A DNA stretch of 64,000 nt from assembly GCF_002869745.1 (NCBI RefSeq), contig NZ_PNOS01000018.1, forward strand, positions 1-64,000. The letters are read 5' to 3'. The translations under genes and the position numbers were made by a program. Of the stretch, positions 43,393 through 51,800 are shown piece after piece (position 1 is the first letter of the stretch; every line of letters begins with the position of its first letter). Source of the stretch: Oceaniglobus roseus (lineage in GTDB: Bacteria > Pseudomonadota > Alphaproteobacteria > Rhodobacterales > Rhodobacteraceae). Below the pieces are notes generated by a model that was not told the origin of the DNA, did no database searches, and saw nothing but the letters and a program-made list of their open reading frames with translations.

Positions 43393-44031
43393 TCAGCGCA
43401 GGGTGTCGCGGCCCTGGAGAAGCTGCGGCAGGATCGTCTTCCAGACATCCAGCATGCGGCGGAAGTAGGCCGGATCGTCCTTCAGCACGGTCTGCACGCC
43501 CATGCCTCGCACGAGGCAGACCGTGAGGTTCAGCGCCGTGCGGGTCGGTTCGCCGGCGCCCTCGGCCTGCTTCTCGAACTCGCACCAGATGCCGTCGAGG
43601 GCGGCGTGGAAATCCTTGACCACCGGGATCATGCGGGCGCGCAGGTCGGCGTCGGTGCGGGCCTCGTTGATGAACTCGAGCGAGAGATAGAAGAAGCGGC
43701 CCGAGAAGAGCTGCCAGAGGAACTCCACGAACTCGTCGAGGCTGACCTCCTGCCGCGCGACCTTGGCGGCGGTGGCGCGGATCTCCTCGGTGCCGTCACC
43801 CAGCAGCTTCTCCATCGCCGCCACGATCAGGTCCGAGCGGGCGGGGAAGTGGTGCAGGAGCGCGCCGCGCGAGACGCCCGCGCGGGCCACCACCTCGGGC
43901 GTCGAGGCCGAGCGGTAGCCGAGCGCGAAGATGGTGTCGAGCGCGGTCTCGACCAGCTTCTCGCGCGTGGCGATGCTGCGGGCCTGGGCGGGCCCTTCGC
44001 GGCGGGGACGGGCCTTGGGCGTGTCCTTCAT
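43393..44031 (-). CDS. TetR family transcriptional regulator
   Basis: This 212-residue repressor-like protein has an N-terminal TetR HTH (ATREKLVETALDTIFALGYRSASTPEVVARAGVSRGALLHHFP), with the DNA-recognition helix near residues 45-65. The ligand-binding domain is generic. It is the last gene, 9 bases after dctM, on the same strand as the TRAP/hydrolase cluster, which it probably controls. The ligand is unknown. Confidence 0.9.
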   Translation of the reverse strand: MKDTPKARPRREGPAQARSIATREKLVETALDTIFALGYRSASTPEVVARAGVSRGALLHHFPARSDLIVAAMEKLLGDGTEEIRATAAKVARQEVSLDEFVEFLWQLFSGRFFYLSLEFINEARTDADLRARMIPVVKDFHAALDGIWCEFEKQAEGAGEPTRTALNLTVCLVRGMGVQTVLKDDPAYFRRMLDVWKTILPQLLQGRDTLR

Positions 44032-44040
44032 GCGCGCTCC

Positions 44041-45348
44041 CTAGTAGGCCAGCGAGGGTAGCCAGAGCGACAGGATCGGGAAGGCGATCAGGATGATCAG
44101 CGTCAGCAGGTCCATGGCGAGGAACCAGGTGATGCCTCGGAAGATCTCGGGCAGGGTCACGCGGTTGTTCAAGGCCCCGTTGATCATGTAGACGTTAAGC
44201 CCGATCGGCGGGGTGATGAGGCCGATTTCCAGCAGCTTGATGACGATGATGCCGAACCAGACGGGGTTGATGTCCGCCTCGTTGATCAGCGGCACGAGGA
44301 TCGGCAGGGTCAGCAGCAGCAGGCCGATGCTGTCGATCAGCATGCCGAGGATCAGGAAGATGACCGTGACGGCGAAGAGGATCCACCAGGTTTCGGTGCT
44401 GACCGAGAGGATCGCGTTGGAGAAGGCGCGCGGGAAGCCCGAGAGCGCGAGGAAGCGGGTGAAGAACAGCGAGCCGATCAGGATGATGAAGATCGACGCG
44501 GTCGAGACGACGGCCTGCGACACCGCCTCGACGATGGCGGCGCGGGTCAGGCGGCGGCGCACGGCGGCGATGACGGCGGCGGCGAAGGCGCCGAGCGCGC
44601 CCGCCTCGGTCGGGGAGAAAATGCCGGTGAAGATGCCGCCGAGGACGACGAGGATCAGGGTGGGCAGGGGCCAGACGTCCCGGAAGGCCTCCTTGCGCTC
44701 TTCCTCGGTCGGGGCGGGGGGCGTGGTGCCGGCGAGGCTCGGGGTGATCTTCACGCGGATGACGATCATCGCCATGTAGATCAGCGCCGAGAGCACGCCG
44801 GGGATGAAGCCCGCCATGAACAGCTGTCCGACCGAGACCTGGGCGTAGACGCCGTAGAGGATCAGCAGGACCGAGGGCGGGATCAGCGAGCCGAGGGTGC
44901 CCGAGGCGGCGATGGTGCCGGTGGCCAGCCCGCGGTCGTAGCCTGAGTCGAGCATCTCGGGCACCGCCATGCGCGACATGGCCGAGGCGGTGGCGACGGA
45001 GGAGCCGGAGGCGGCGGCGAAGAAGGCGCAGGCGCCGACCGAGGTGATGGCAAGCCCGCCGGGCAGCCGCGCGAGGTAGAGGCGCAGGGCCAGGAAGAGC
45101 CCGCGCGTCATGTCCGTGGAGGAGCAGATGAAGCCCATGAGCAGGAACATCGGCGCGGCCGACAGCTCCCACTGGCCGACATAGTCAAAGGGCGTGGCCG
45201 AGATCATGCCCCAGGCGACGTTCATGTTGAACATCACCCCGATGCCCGCGACCGAGACCAGGCCGAGGGCGATGCCGATGGGCACCCGCAGCGCGATCAG
45301 CGCGAGGGCGGCGACGACGCCGAGGATGCCGATGTCGAGGTTGCTCAT
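44041..45348 (-). CDS. TRAP transporter large permease (DctM)
   Basis: This 435-residue permease has about 12 membrane segments. It is the 4TMS+ large subunit of a DctPQM tripartite importer, which is driven by an ion gradient. Conserved segments include FLLMGFICSSTDMT, GTLGSLIPPSVLLILYG and GLITPPIGLNVYMING. It works with the DctQ and DctP subunits encoded immediately upstream on the - strand. Confidence 0.94.
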   Translation of the reverse strand: MSNLDIGILGVVAALALIALRVPIGIALGLVSVAGIGVMFNMNVAWGMISATPFDYVGQWELSAAPMFLLMGFICSSTDMTRGLFLALRLYLARLPGGLAITSVGACAFFAAASGSSVATASAMSRMAVPEMLDSGYDRGLATGTIAASGTLGSLIPPSVLLILYGVYAQVSVGQLFMAGFIPGVLSALIYMAMIVIRVKITPSLAGTTPPAPTEEERKEAFRDVWPLPTLILVVLGGIFTGIFSPTEAGALGAFAAAVIAAVRRRLTRAAIVEAVSQAVVSTASIFIILIGSLFFTRFLALSGFPRAFSNAILSVSTETWWILFAVTVIFLILGMLIDSIGLLLLTLPILVPLINEADINPVWFGIIVIKLLEIGLITPPIGLNVYMINGALNNRVTLPEIFRGITWFLAMDLLTLIILIAFPILSLWLPSLAY

Positions 45349-45382
45349 GGGCGGGTCTTTCGGTGGAACTCGGGGGCGGGCC

Positions 45383-45877
45383 TCACAGGGCCTCGCGGCG
45401 GGTGAAGGCGCGCAGCATGTTGGCGAGCACGGCGAGGAAGGCCCCGGCGAAGCCGACGGGCAGGGCCCAGCGGGCGGGCCAGATGAAGAAGCGGAAGTTG
45501 CTCATCGCCTCCTCGGCGTTCCGGGTGGCCTTCATCGCGTCGGCGAGGGACTGCCAGAACAGCATCCCGAAGAAGATCAGCCCGAGGAGGCAGGCGAAGA
45601 CGTAGAGGCCGAGCTGGACGGTCTTCGGCATCATCTGGGCGAAGAGGTCCACGCGGATGTTCTCGTTGCGGTATTCGACGTGACCGAGGGCCAGGAACAC
45701 CAGGGCGACCATGTAGTAGAAGGACACCCATTCGAGGGTGCCGACGATCTGGCCGTTGAAGAAATAGCGCACCGCGACGTCGAGGGTGATGTGCAGCATC
45801 ATCAGCACCATGACGAGACAGGCCGCCGTGGCGGTGGCGATGTTGAGCCAGCGGATCGCGGCGATGATGCCCTGCAT
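45383..45877 (-). CDS. TRAP transporter small permease (DctQ)
   Basis: This 164-residue protein has four hydrophobic segments, the size and pattern of DctQ proteins. Characteristic features are LMMLHITLDVAVRYF and EWVSFYYMVALVFLALG. It links the binding protein to DctM. The gene is 34 bases before dctM and 67 bases after dctP. Confidence 0.91.
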   Translation of the reverse strand: MQGIIAAIRWLNIATATAACLVMVLMMLHITLDVAVRYFFNGQIVGTLEWVSFYYMVALVFLALGHVEYRNENIRVDLFAQMMPKTVQLGLYVFACLLGLIFFGMLFWQSLADAMKATRNAEEAMSNFRFFIWPARWALPVGFAGAFLAVLANMLRAFTRREAL

Positions 45878-45944
45878 GGCGAAGCCCTTCGTGGATGGCG
45901 CGGTGGCGGAAGGGGCCGCGGCGATGCGCGGCCCCCGGGAGCGA

Positions 45945-47066
45945 TCAGTAGACGCCGTAGGTCCCGGCGTCGATCTTGTTGTAGATCTCCTGCATGGCGA
46001 GTTCGGTCAGCGCGTCCTCGTCAGTGGCGTCGATCCCCGCAAGCAGGCCCTCCCACTTGTCCATGGTGGCGACGAAATCGTCGATCAGCGCCTGCGGCTC
46101 GGCCACGCCGTACTCGCTGCCTGCCTTCTCGGCCGCGGCGGTGGTGGTGCGGTCGCGGAACTCCTTCACGTTGTCCAGCAGGTCCTGCTCGGGCTCGTAG
46201 ACGTTGCCGCCCGCGGCCTTCGAGGCTTCAAGCCCCGACTGCACCTTCTCCTTGTAGGCCAGCACCATGCGGGCCATGGAGCGGGCCGAGGCCTCCATCA
46301 GCACCTTGCGCTGGTCGGCGGTCAGACCGGCCCAGAAGCCCGGGTTGTAGCCCCACTGCGGGCCCGCCCAGTACATGCCGGTCGACAGCAGCGTGGTGTG
46401 CTTGGCGACTTCCAGAAGCGAACGGTCGACGAGGTCGGAGGCGGCGTTGGTCGCGCAGTCGAGCGTGCCGCGCTCGAGCCCGGTGTACATCTCGGAGGAG
46501 GGGACGTTGACGGGGATGCCGCCCGCTTCCTCGACCCAGACCGACACGGCCGACCCGGCGGTGCGGATGCGCTTGCCCTTGATCTCTTCCAGCGTGCGCA
46601 CGGGGCTGGAGCACATCAGGACATAGCCGGGCGTGGCATAGGCGCCGAGGTAGACGACGCTCTTGTCCTTCCATTCCTGAAGCTGGGTGGCGTTGTTCAT
46701 CGAGAAGTCGGTGACGGCGAAGATCGCCTGCACCGGGTCGGAGTAGGAGAAGCCCAGCTCCTGCACCGCGTTCGCCACCGGCAGGTCCGAGGGCGTGTAG
46801 ACAGCGGCGTGGTGCGCCACCTGCACGACGTTGTCCTGGATCCCCTGGAGCGAGGCGCGCGGCGCAAGCAGCACGGTGCCGGTGAAGACCTCCGGCACGA
46901 GGTCGCCGCCCGAGAGCTCCTTCACCAGCTCGCCCCACTTGACGTAGCCTTCGCCGGACATCGGCACTGCGGCGTCGTAGAAGCTGTTGGCGATGAAATC
47001 GGTCTCGGCCGTGGCGGCCCCGGCGGCCAGCGCGGCGGCCGCGGTCATGGTAAGCAGTCGTTTCAT
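45945..47066 (-). CDS. TRAP transporter substrate-binding protein (DctP)
   Basis: This 373-residue protein has a signal peptide (residues 1-20, cleavage after GAATA). It is a DctP-type binding protein with the conserved EIKGKRIRTAG motif, where the Arg binds the carboxylate of the ligand, and the EMYTGLERGTLDCA segment. The ligand therefore should be an organic acid, but its kind is unknown. A hairpin upstream separates it from the HAD gene. Confidence 0.93.
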   Translation of the reverse strand: MKRLLTMTAAAALAAGAATAETDFIANSFYDAAVPMSGEGYVKWGELVKELSGGDLVPEVFTGTVLLAPRASLQGIQDNVVQVAHHAAVYTPSDLPVANAVQELGFSYSDPVQAIFAVTDFSMNNATQLQEWKDKSVVYLGAYATPGYVLMCSSPVRTLEEIKGKRIRTAGSAVSVWVEEAGGIPVNVPSSEMYTGLERGTLDCATNAASDLVDRSLLEVAKHTTLLSTGMYWAGPQWGYNPGFWAGLTADQRKVLMEASARSMARMVLAYKEKVQSGLEASKAAGGNVYEPEQDLLDNVKEFRDRTTTAAAEKAGSEYGVAEPQALIDDFVATMDKWEGLLAGIDATDEDALTELAMQEIYNKIDAGTYGVY

Positions 47067-47092
47067 GTGGTCTCCCCTGTCGGTTGTGGTGG

Positions 47093-47124
47093 CCGCGCCC
47101 GGGTTCTCTCGTGCCGGGCTGCGG
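47093..47124 (-). promoter_or_regulatory. hairpin in the gap before dctP
   Basis: GCCCGG (47097-47102) pairs with CCGGGC (47114-47119), extended by CCGC/GCGG with one bulged base. It lies 27 bases upstream of dctP. It may be a processing or attenuation site that raises the binding-protein level relative to the enzymes. The role is inferred. Confidence 0.45.
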
Positions 47125-47136
47125 CGCGGTGGTGGA

Positions 47137-47859
47137 TCATCTGGTCTCACGTTCGTGAGCTTCGGCCATCTCCCGCATCGAGGTGAAGCGGAAGGTCGTC
47201 TCGGCCAGCTGGCCGGGATCCATCGTGGCGCCGAAGCCGGTCTTGGCATGTCGGCGGTAGATCCAGGCATTGTCCAGCCCGTTGGCCCGGCCCGGCACAT
47301 GGTCGTGGAACATGCTTTCGGCAGTGTGCAGCAGCGTCCGCTTGGCGATGCCCATGCGCTTGGCGTTGGCGAGCAGGTAGTCGAAGTTCTTCTGGGCGGG
47401 CTTGTAGCTGCCCACGTCCTCGGCGGTGAAGACGCCGTCCCAGTCGATCCCGAGCCGTCTGGCCGATCCGGCGAAGCTGCGGTTGTCGACGTTCGAGAGC
47501 ACGATCATGAGGTAGTGCTCCTTCAGGTAGGCCAGCGCCTCGGCGCTGTCGGGGAAGGCGGGCCAGTCCGGCACGCTCGCCCCGTAGCGCTCGCAGGCCT
47601 CCCAGTCGGTCGGCACCCCCAGCTCCTCGGCGCAGCGGCGATAGACCGTGGCGAGGATCGCGGAGTAGGGGCGCGCCGGGGTCTGGGCCTGGGCCGCGCT
47701 TTCGTGGCGGGCGTGCATCTCGAGGATCGCGTCGTCGGTCATCTCGCGGTTCAGCCGGTCGGTCAGGGGCTTCAGCCCCGTGATCATGCCGGATTCCCAG
47801 TCGATCAGCGTGCCGTAGACGTCGAAGCTGAGGCCGGTGTAGTCGGTCAGATGCGCCAT
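47137..47859 (-). CDS. haloacid dehalogenase type II-like HAD hydrolase
   Basis: This 240-residue HAD enzyme has nucleophile Asp13 in FDVYGTLIDWE, the motif II Ser in IVLSNVDNRS, and Lys in SYKPAQKNFDY. The layout is of L-2-haloacid dehalogenases, where Asp13 attacks the C2-halide, although many such proteins have other substrates. The start overlaps the amidohydrolase stop by one base (47859). It belongs to the TRAP gene cluster. Confidence 0.85.
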   Translation of the reverse strand: MAHLTDYTGLSFDVYGTLIDWESGMITGLKPLTDRLNREMTDDAILEMHARHESAAQAQTPARPYSAILATVYRRCAEELGVPTDWEACERYGASVPDWPAFPDSAEALAYLKEHYLMIVLSNVDNRSFAGSARRLGIDWDGVFTAEDVGSYKPAQKNFDYLLANAKRMGIAKRTLLHTAESMFHDHVPGRANGLDNAWIYRRHAKTGFGATMDPGQLAETTFRFTSMREMAEAHERETR

Positions 47860-49094
47860 CAGACCGAGGCCGCCTTCTTGATCGCCTGGCCGCCCTTCAG
47901 GATCAGCGGCATGTGCGCCCCCTGGTTCGTGAGCAGCGTGAGGTCTTCGAGCGGGTTGCCCTCGACCGCGATGATGTCGGCATGGGCGCCCTCGACGATG
48001 CTGCCGATCTGCCCCTCCATCCGCAGCACCTTCGCCGCGTCCACGGTGGCCGAGCGGATCACCGCGTCGGCGGGGATGTATCGGCCGCGCAGCGGGAACT
48101 CGCCCGACTGCTCGGTCTGCATGCCGCCCAGCAGGTCCGAGCCGTAGCCCATCAGCACCCCTGCCTCGTGCATCTTGCCGAGCTTCTCCAGCCCCGCCTC
48201 GCGCACGTCGGCGATCTTGGCGACCGACTCGGGCGGCAGGCCGAACTTCGCGCCGGACTTCGCCAGGATGTCGTAGGTGATGTTCGTGGGCACCACCGGG
48301 ATGCCCTCCTGCGCGACGCGCCGGATGGTGGCGTCGGAGATCAGGTTGCCGTGCTCGATGCACTCGAACCCCGCATCCAGCGCGCGCACGATCGCCTCGT
48401 CGGTGTAGAGGTGGCCGGTCGCGTAGGTGCCGAAGCTCTTGGCGATGTCGGCCATCGCCTTCAGCTCCTCGACCGAGAAGACGAGGTAGCCGACGGGATC
48501 GGAGGGCGAGGAGACGCCGCCGTCGGCCATCGCCTTCACGAACTGGGCGCCGTTCTTGATTTCTTCGCGGACGGCGCGCTGAACGTCGGGCAGCCCGTCG
48601 CAGACGCGGCCCATGGCGCCGAGGCTCTGCGCGTACCACGACACGTCGCGGTTGTCGTAGGGGCCTCGGTAATCGGTGTGCCCGCCGGTCTGCGACAGCG
48701 CCTTGCCGCAGATGACGAGGCGCGGGCCGGTGAACGCGCCTTCCTCGACCGCCTGCTGAAGCCCGCGGTCGGCGCCGCCGAGGTCGCGCACGGTGGTGAA
48801 GCCGCGCATCACCATGTCGCGCATCAGGAGGCTGGAGCGCGCGGCGATCAGCGACGACGGCAGCCCGGCGTTCAGGCCGAGGTTCGCCGTGGTGGCGATG
48901 ACATGGACGTGGCAGTCGATCAGGCCCGGCATCACGGTGAGGCCGGCGAGGTCCAGCGCCTCGTCGGTGTCGGCCGAGGCGTTGGCGCCGACCTCGCGGA
49001 TCCGGCCGTCCTCGATGACGATGTTGACGGGATCGGCGGGCTCGGGCGCGGTGCCGTCGGCGATCCGGGCGTTCTTCAGAAGGGTGAGGGTCAT
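47859..49094 (-). CDS. amidohydrolase family protein (imidazolonepropionase-like)
   Basis: This 411-residue metal-dependent amidohydrolase has the HVHV metal site in PGLIDCHVHVIA, the modified-Lys candidate in FVKAMADGGV, His residues in TGHLYTDEAI and IEHGNLI, and Asp in GYGSDLLGGM. It resembles imidazolonepropionase/Xaa-Pro dipeptidase-type members. The substrate is unknown. It lies between the cysteine hydrolase and the HAD gene, and its stop codon overlaps the HAD start by one base. Confidence 0.88.
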   Translation of the reverse strand: MTLTLLKNARIADGTAPEPADPVNIVIEDGRIREVGANASADTDEALDLAGLTVMPGLIDCHVHVIATTANLGLNAGLPSSLIAARSSLLMRDMVMRGFTTVRDLGGADRGLQQAVEEGAFTGPRLVICGKALSQTGGHTDYRGPYDNRDVSWYAQSLGAMGRVCDGLPDVQRAVREEIKNGAQFVKAMADGGVSSPSDPVGYLVFSVEELKAMADIAKSFGTYATGHLYTDEAIVRALDAGFECIEHGNLISDATIRRVAQEGIPVVPTNITYDILAKSGAKFGLPPESVAKIADVREAGLEKLGKMHEAGVLMGYGSDLLGGMQTEQSGEFPLRGRYIPADAVIRSATVDAAKVLRMEGQIGSIVEGAHADIIAVEGNPLEDLTLLTNQGAHMPLILKGGQAIKKAASV

Positions 49095-49119
49095 GGGGTC
49101 ATTTCCTTGGGTCGTCGGA

Positions 49120-49776
49120 TCAGGCGGCGCCGCGGGTCTGCTGCTGGCCGCGATGCCAGTCCTCGAGATACGCCATGACGGTCTTCAGGTCGGTGACGTC
49201 GACATAGCGGCGGCCGATGTCGCGGAGATTGTCGCGGTGGGGCTGCTCCTCGATGTCGCCGACGCAGTCCTCGGGCACCAGCGTGCGGTAGCGGTGGCTG
49301 AACGAATCGATCGAGGTGGCGCGGATGCAGCCCGAGGTGTTGCAGCCGGTGACGATGACGGTGTCCACCCGCTCCTTCGCGAAGTAGTCGGCGACGCCGG
49401 TGTTGAAGAAGATCGAGGGGCCCTTCTTGCACACCGCAAGGTCATAGTCGGGATCGAAGATCCGCTCGTCCAGCGCGGCGCTCGGGTGGTCGTGGCGGAA
49501 GGTCTCGCGCACGGCGGTGATCTTCCAGTAGGGCATCTCGCGTTCGTTCATGTAGGCGGTGTTGCAGCTGGCCACCGGCACCCCCATGGCCCGCGCGGCC
49601 TTGAGCAGGGTGGCGGTGTTCTCCAGCGCCCGCATCACAAGCGGCGCGCCGCCGAGGGGGTATTGCGGATCGGTGAAGCCCTTCTGGAAGTCCACGACGA
49701 CGATGCCGGGCTTCATGCCGGTGCCAACCGGGATCTCGCCATAGCTGCGGTTCTTGTAGTCGTCCTGTGTGCTCAT
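49120..49776 (-). CDS. isochorismatase-family cysteine hydrolase (N-carbamoylsarcosine amidase-like)
   Basis: This 218-residue protein has the catalytic triad of the family: Asp29 in VVVDFQKG, Lys in AVCKKGPS and the Cys in GCNTSGCIRA. The long N-terminal loop and GGAPLVMRALENTATLL segment resemble N-carbamoylsarcosine amidohydrolases and maleamate amidases. It likely hydrolyses an amide or carbamoyl group. It is the first gene of the TRAP cluster; ATG 49776 follows an AGGGGAGG site. Confidence 0.9.
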   Translation of the reverse strand: MSTQDDYKNRSYGEIPVGTGMKPGIVVVDFQKGFTDPQYPLGGAPLVMRALENTATLLKAARAMGVPVASCNTAYMNEREMPYWKITAVRETFRHDHPSAALDERIFDPDYDLAVCKKGPSIFFNTGVADYFAKERVDTVIVTGCNTSGCIRATSIDSFSHRYRTLVPEDCVGDIEEQPHRDNLRDIGRRYVDVTDLKTVMAYLEDWHRGQQQTRGAA

Positions 49777-49794
49777 CTCGGCCTCCCCTTGGAT

Positions 49795-49834
49795 CAAGCT
49801 TGCCCTAGGGTGCGCGTCGGAAACAAACAGTCAA
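49795..49834 (-). promoter_or_regulatory. candidate promoter and operator of the TRAP/hydrolase cluster
   Basis: On the - strand, TTGACT (49829-49834) is 17 bases from ACCCTA (49806-49811), a good -35 and a weak -10. The palindrome CAAGCTTG (49795-49802) overlaps the expected start site, where a TetR repressor could bind. Confidence 0.35.
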
Positions 49835-49939
49835 GCCTGATTTTTTATTTCCCGCCGAATTGCCCGGTCAGGGCATGGACTGCCCGGAAAAACGGCGCGG
49901 CCGGCCGCCCCTTGCGGCCTGGGTGGGATGGAGGGGAAA

Positions 49940-50039
49940 GGTGAGAGGCTGGACAACGACCCAAGCGAGGCTCGTTACGGCTGCTTCCTTCCGGACCTGA
50001 CCGGGTTGGCGAGGTGCCTGCCCGCGCCAACCTCTCACC
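49940..50039 (-). ncRNA. ffs: signal recognition particle RNA, small bacterial (4.5S) type
   Basis: This 100-base RNA has outer arms GGTGAGAGG and CCTCTCACC. The conserved SRP core is read on the - strand as GGTCAGGTCCGGAAGGAAGC, i.e. the GGAAG apical loop with the symmetric and asymmetric internal loops that bind Ffh. It has its own sigma-70-type promoter at 50044-50072, and the last stem is followed by TTT, consistent with termination. It functions with Ffh/FtsY in membrane-protein targeting. Confidence 0.95.
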
Positions 50040-50043
50040 GCGC

Positions 50044-50072
50044 TACTTAGGCAAAACGCGGCTCCGGTGCAA
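50044..50072 (-). promoter_or_regulatory. sigma-70-type promoter of the SRP RNA gene
   Basis: On the - strand, TTGCAC (50067-50072) and TAAGTA (50044-50049) are 17 bases apart. The first base of the RNA, near 50039, is 5 bases downstream of the -10 box, as expected. Confidence 0.75.
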
Positions 50073-50127
50073 GCCTCGGGCCCGGCATTGCTGCAAATAC
50101 TCGACGCGCGTGAGCAGGCGGCGGGAA

Positions 50128-50889
50128 TCAGGAGGCGGGGCGTTCGGCCCAGCCGGCGAAGATCCGTTCCAGCCAGACGACGACGTAGAAAAGCAGGATG
50201 CCGAGGGCGGCCAGCGCGATCAGGACGGCGAACATCAGCGGGTAGTCGGCCGAGGTCTTTCCGGAATCGAACAATGCGCCAAGGCCGCGGCCGTGGGGAG
50301 AGACGATTTCCATCAGGTTCGTGCCGATGAAGGCGAGCGTGACGGAAACCTTCAGGGCGCCGAAGAACTCGGGCAGAGTCTTCGGCAGGGCGATCTTGCG
50401 GAAGATGGCCAGCCGCGAGGCGCCGAGGGCGCGCAGGATGTCGCGGTATTCCGGCTCGAGCGTCGAGAGGCCGATGGAGACGGAGACGGCGATCGGGAAG
50501 AACGAGATCATGAAGGCCATCAGCACGGTGTTGAAGTCGTGCTGGCCGACGAAGAGCAGGGCGATGATCGGCACCACCGTCGCCTTCGGCACCGCGTTGA
50601 AGCCGACGAGCAGCGGGTAGAGCGCGTCGCGCAAGGTGCGGGAGAAGCCCATCACCATGCCGAGGGCGAGGCCGAAGACCACGGCGATGGCCAGCCCCGC
50701 GACGGTGCGCCAGAGGGTCTGCCAGCCGTATTCCAGGAACAGCCAGCGGTACTTCCAGAAGGCGGGCGGCAGGTCGGAGGGGGAGGCCATCTTGTAGTCG
50801 GGCCAGCCGTTGGCCTGCACCAGGATCTCCCACAGGGCGAGGAAGATCAGGACGGCGGCGAGGGGGACGGCGACCTTGCGCCAGATCAC
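50128..50889 (-). CDS. ABC transporter permease, nitrate/sulfonate/NMT1 type
   Basis: This 253-residue permease has about six membrane segments and the ABC-permease EAA loop (LRALGASRLAIFRKIALPKTLPEFFGALK). It belongs to the SsuC/TauC/ThiX-like family. The GTG at 50889 is a good start: it overlaps the ATPase stop by 4 bases (GTGA) and begins MIWRKVAVPLAAVLIFLALW. It pairs with the ATPase and binding protein encoded upstream. Confidence 0.9.
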   Translation of the reverse strand: MIWRKVAVPLAAVLIFLALWEILVQANGWPDYKMASPSDLPPAFWKYRWLFLEYGWQTLWRTVAGLAIAVVFGLALGMVMGFSRTLRDALYPLLVGFNAVPKATVVPIIALLFVGQHDFNTVLMAFMISFFPIAVSVSIGLSTLEPEYRDILRALGASRLAIFRKIALPKTLPEFFGALKVSVTLAFIGTNLMEIVSPHGRGLGALFDSGKTSADYPLMFAVLIALAALGILLFYVVVWLERIFAGWAERPAS

Positions 50890-51734
50890 GGCAGGATCTC
50901 CGGTGTGGCGCTCTCTGTCGGTGCCGGATCGGGGAGGGTCTTCCTCGTTCCCGCGGCGGGGGTGCGCCCCTGGGCGATCTCGATCTGGTGGCGCAGGGTG
51001 TTCAGCATCGCCGCCGCCTGCGGCGTGTAGAGGTCGTCGAGCGTGCGGGGGCCGGTATCGGGCACCGGCAGGCGGAACTGGGCGGTGGCGGGACGGCCCG
51101 AGAGCACCACCACCTCGTCGGCGAGGAAGATCGATTCGCGCAGGTCGTGGGTGATGAGGACCGAGGTGAACGGCTCTTCGGCGCGCAGGGCGTGCATCGT
51201 CTGCCACAGGTCCTCGCGGGTGAAGGCGTCGAGGGCGCCGAAGGGTTCGTCCAGGATCAGCACCTCGGGGCGGTGGACGATGGCGCGGCAGAGCGAGGCG
51301 CGCTGGCGCATTCCCCCCGACAGCTCCGACGGGCGCTTGTCCTCGAACCCCTCCAGGCCGACCAGTTCCAGCAACTCGCGCGCCCGCGCCTCCTTCTGGG
51401 CCTGAGTCAGCTTCGTCGGCACGATCTCGAGCGGCAGGACGACGTTCTGCAGGATCGTGCGCCACTCGAGCAGCACCGGGTTCTGGAACGCCATGCCGAC
51501 GGTCGCGCGGGGCGACTTCACCCGCTCGCCGTGCAGCCAGACCTCGCCCCGGTCGGGCTTCATCAGCCCCGCGATCAGCCGCGTCAGGGTGGACTTGCCG
51601 CAGCCCGAGGGGCCGACGACGGCGCAGAAGCTGCCTTCGGGGACCGAAAGGCTGAGGTCGTCCAGCACCGGCAGCGGGCCCTTCGGCGTCGCGTAGGCGT
51701 GGGTGACGTGGCGTATCTCGATCAGGTCAGCCAT
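50886..51734 (-). CDS. ABC transporter ATP-binding protein, nitrate/sulfonate/NMT1 type
   Basis: This 282-residue ATPase has Walker A GPSGCGKST, signature LSGGMRQRASL, Walker B VLILDEPFGAL and switch ITHDLRES. It is SsuB/TauB/ThiZ-like. The C-terminal ~60 residues (TLDDLYTPQAAAML onward) form an extension. ATG 51734 was chosen because the protein then begins with the first beta strand (MADLIEIRHVTHAY). Confidence 0.92.
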   Translation of the reverse strand: MADLIEIRHVTHAYATPKGPLPVLDDLSLSVPEGSFCAVVGPSGCGKSTLTRLIAGLMKPDRGEVWLHGERVKSPRATVGMAFQNPVLLEWRTILQNVVLPLEIVPTKLTQAQKEARARELLELVGLEGFEDKRPSELSGGMRQRASLCRAIVHRPEVLILDEPFGALDAFTREDLWQTMHALRAEEPFTSVLITHDLRESIFLADEVVVLSGRPATAQFRLPVPDTGPRTLDDLYTPQAAAMLNTLRHQIEIAQGRTPAAGTRKTLPDPAPTESATPEILP

Positions 51735-51800
51735 CGGGTCAGCCGTGGGAAAGGGTGCGCGGACGGGGCAAGGGAGGAGCAATCCCCGCCCGCGCGGGTT

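Noticed and set aside
47860-48639. N-terminal extension of the HAD dehalogenase-like protein
   Set aside because: It runs through the amidohydrolase gene in another frame. ATG 47859 gives a normal HAD N-terminus with the nucleophile at residue 13.
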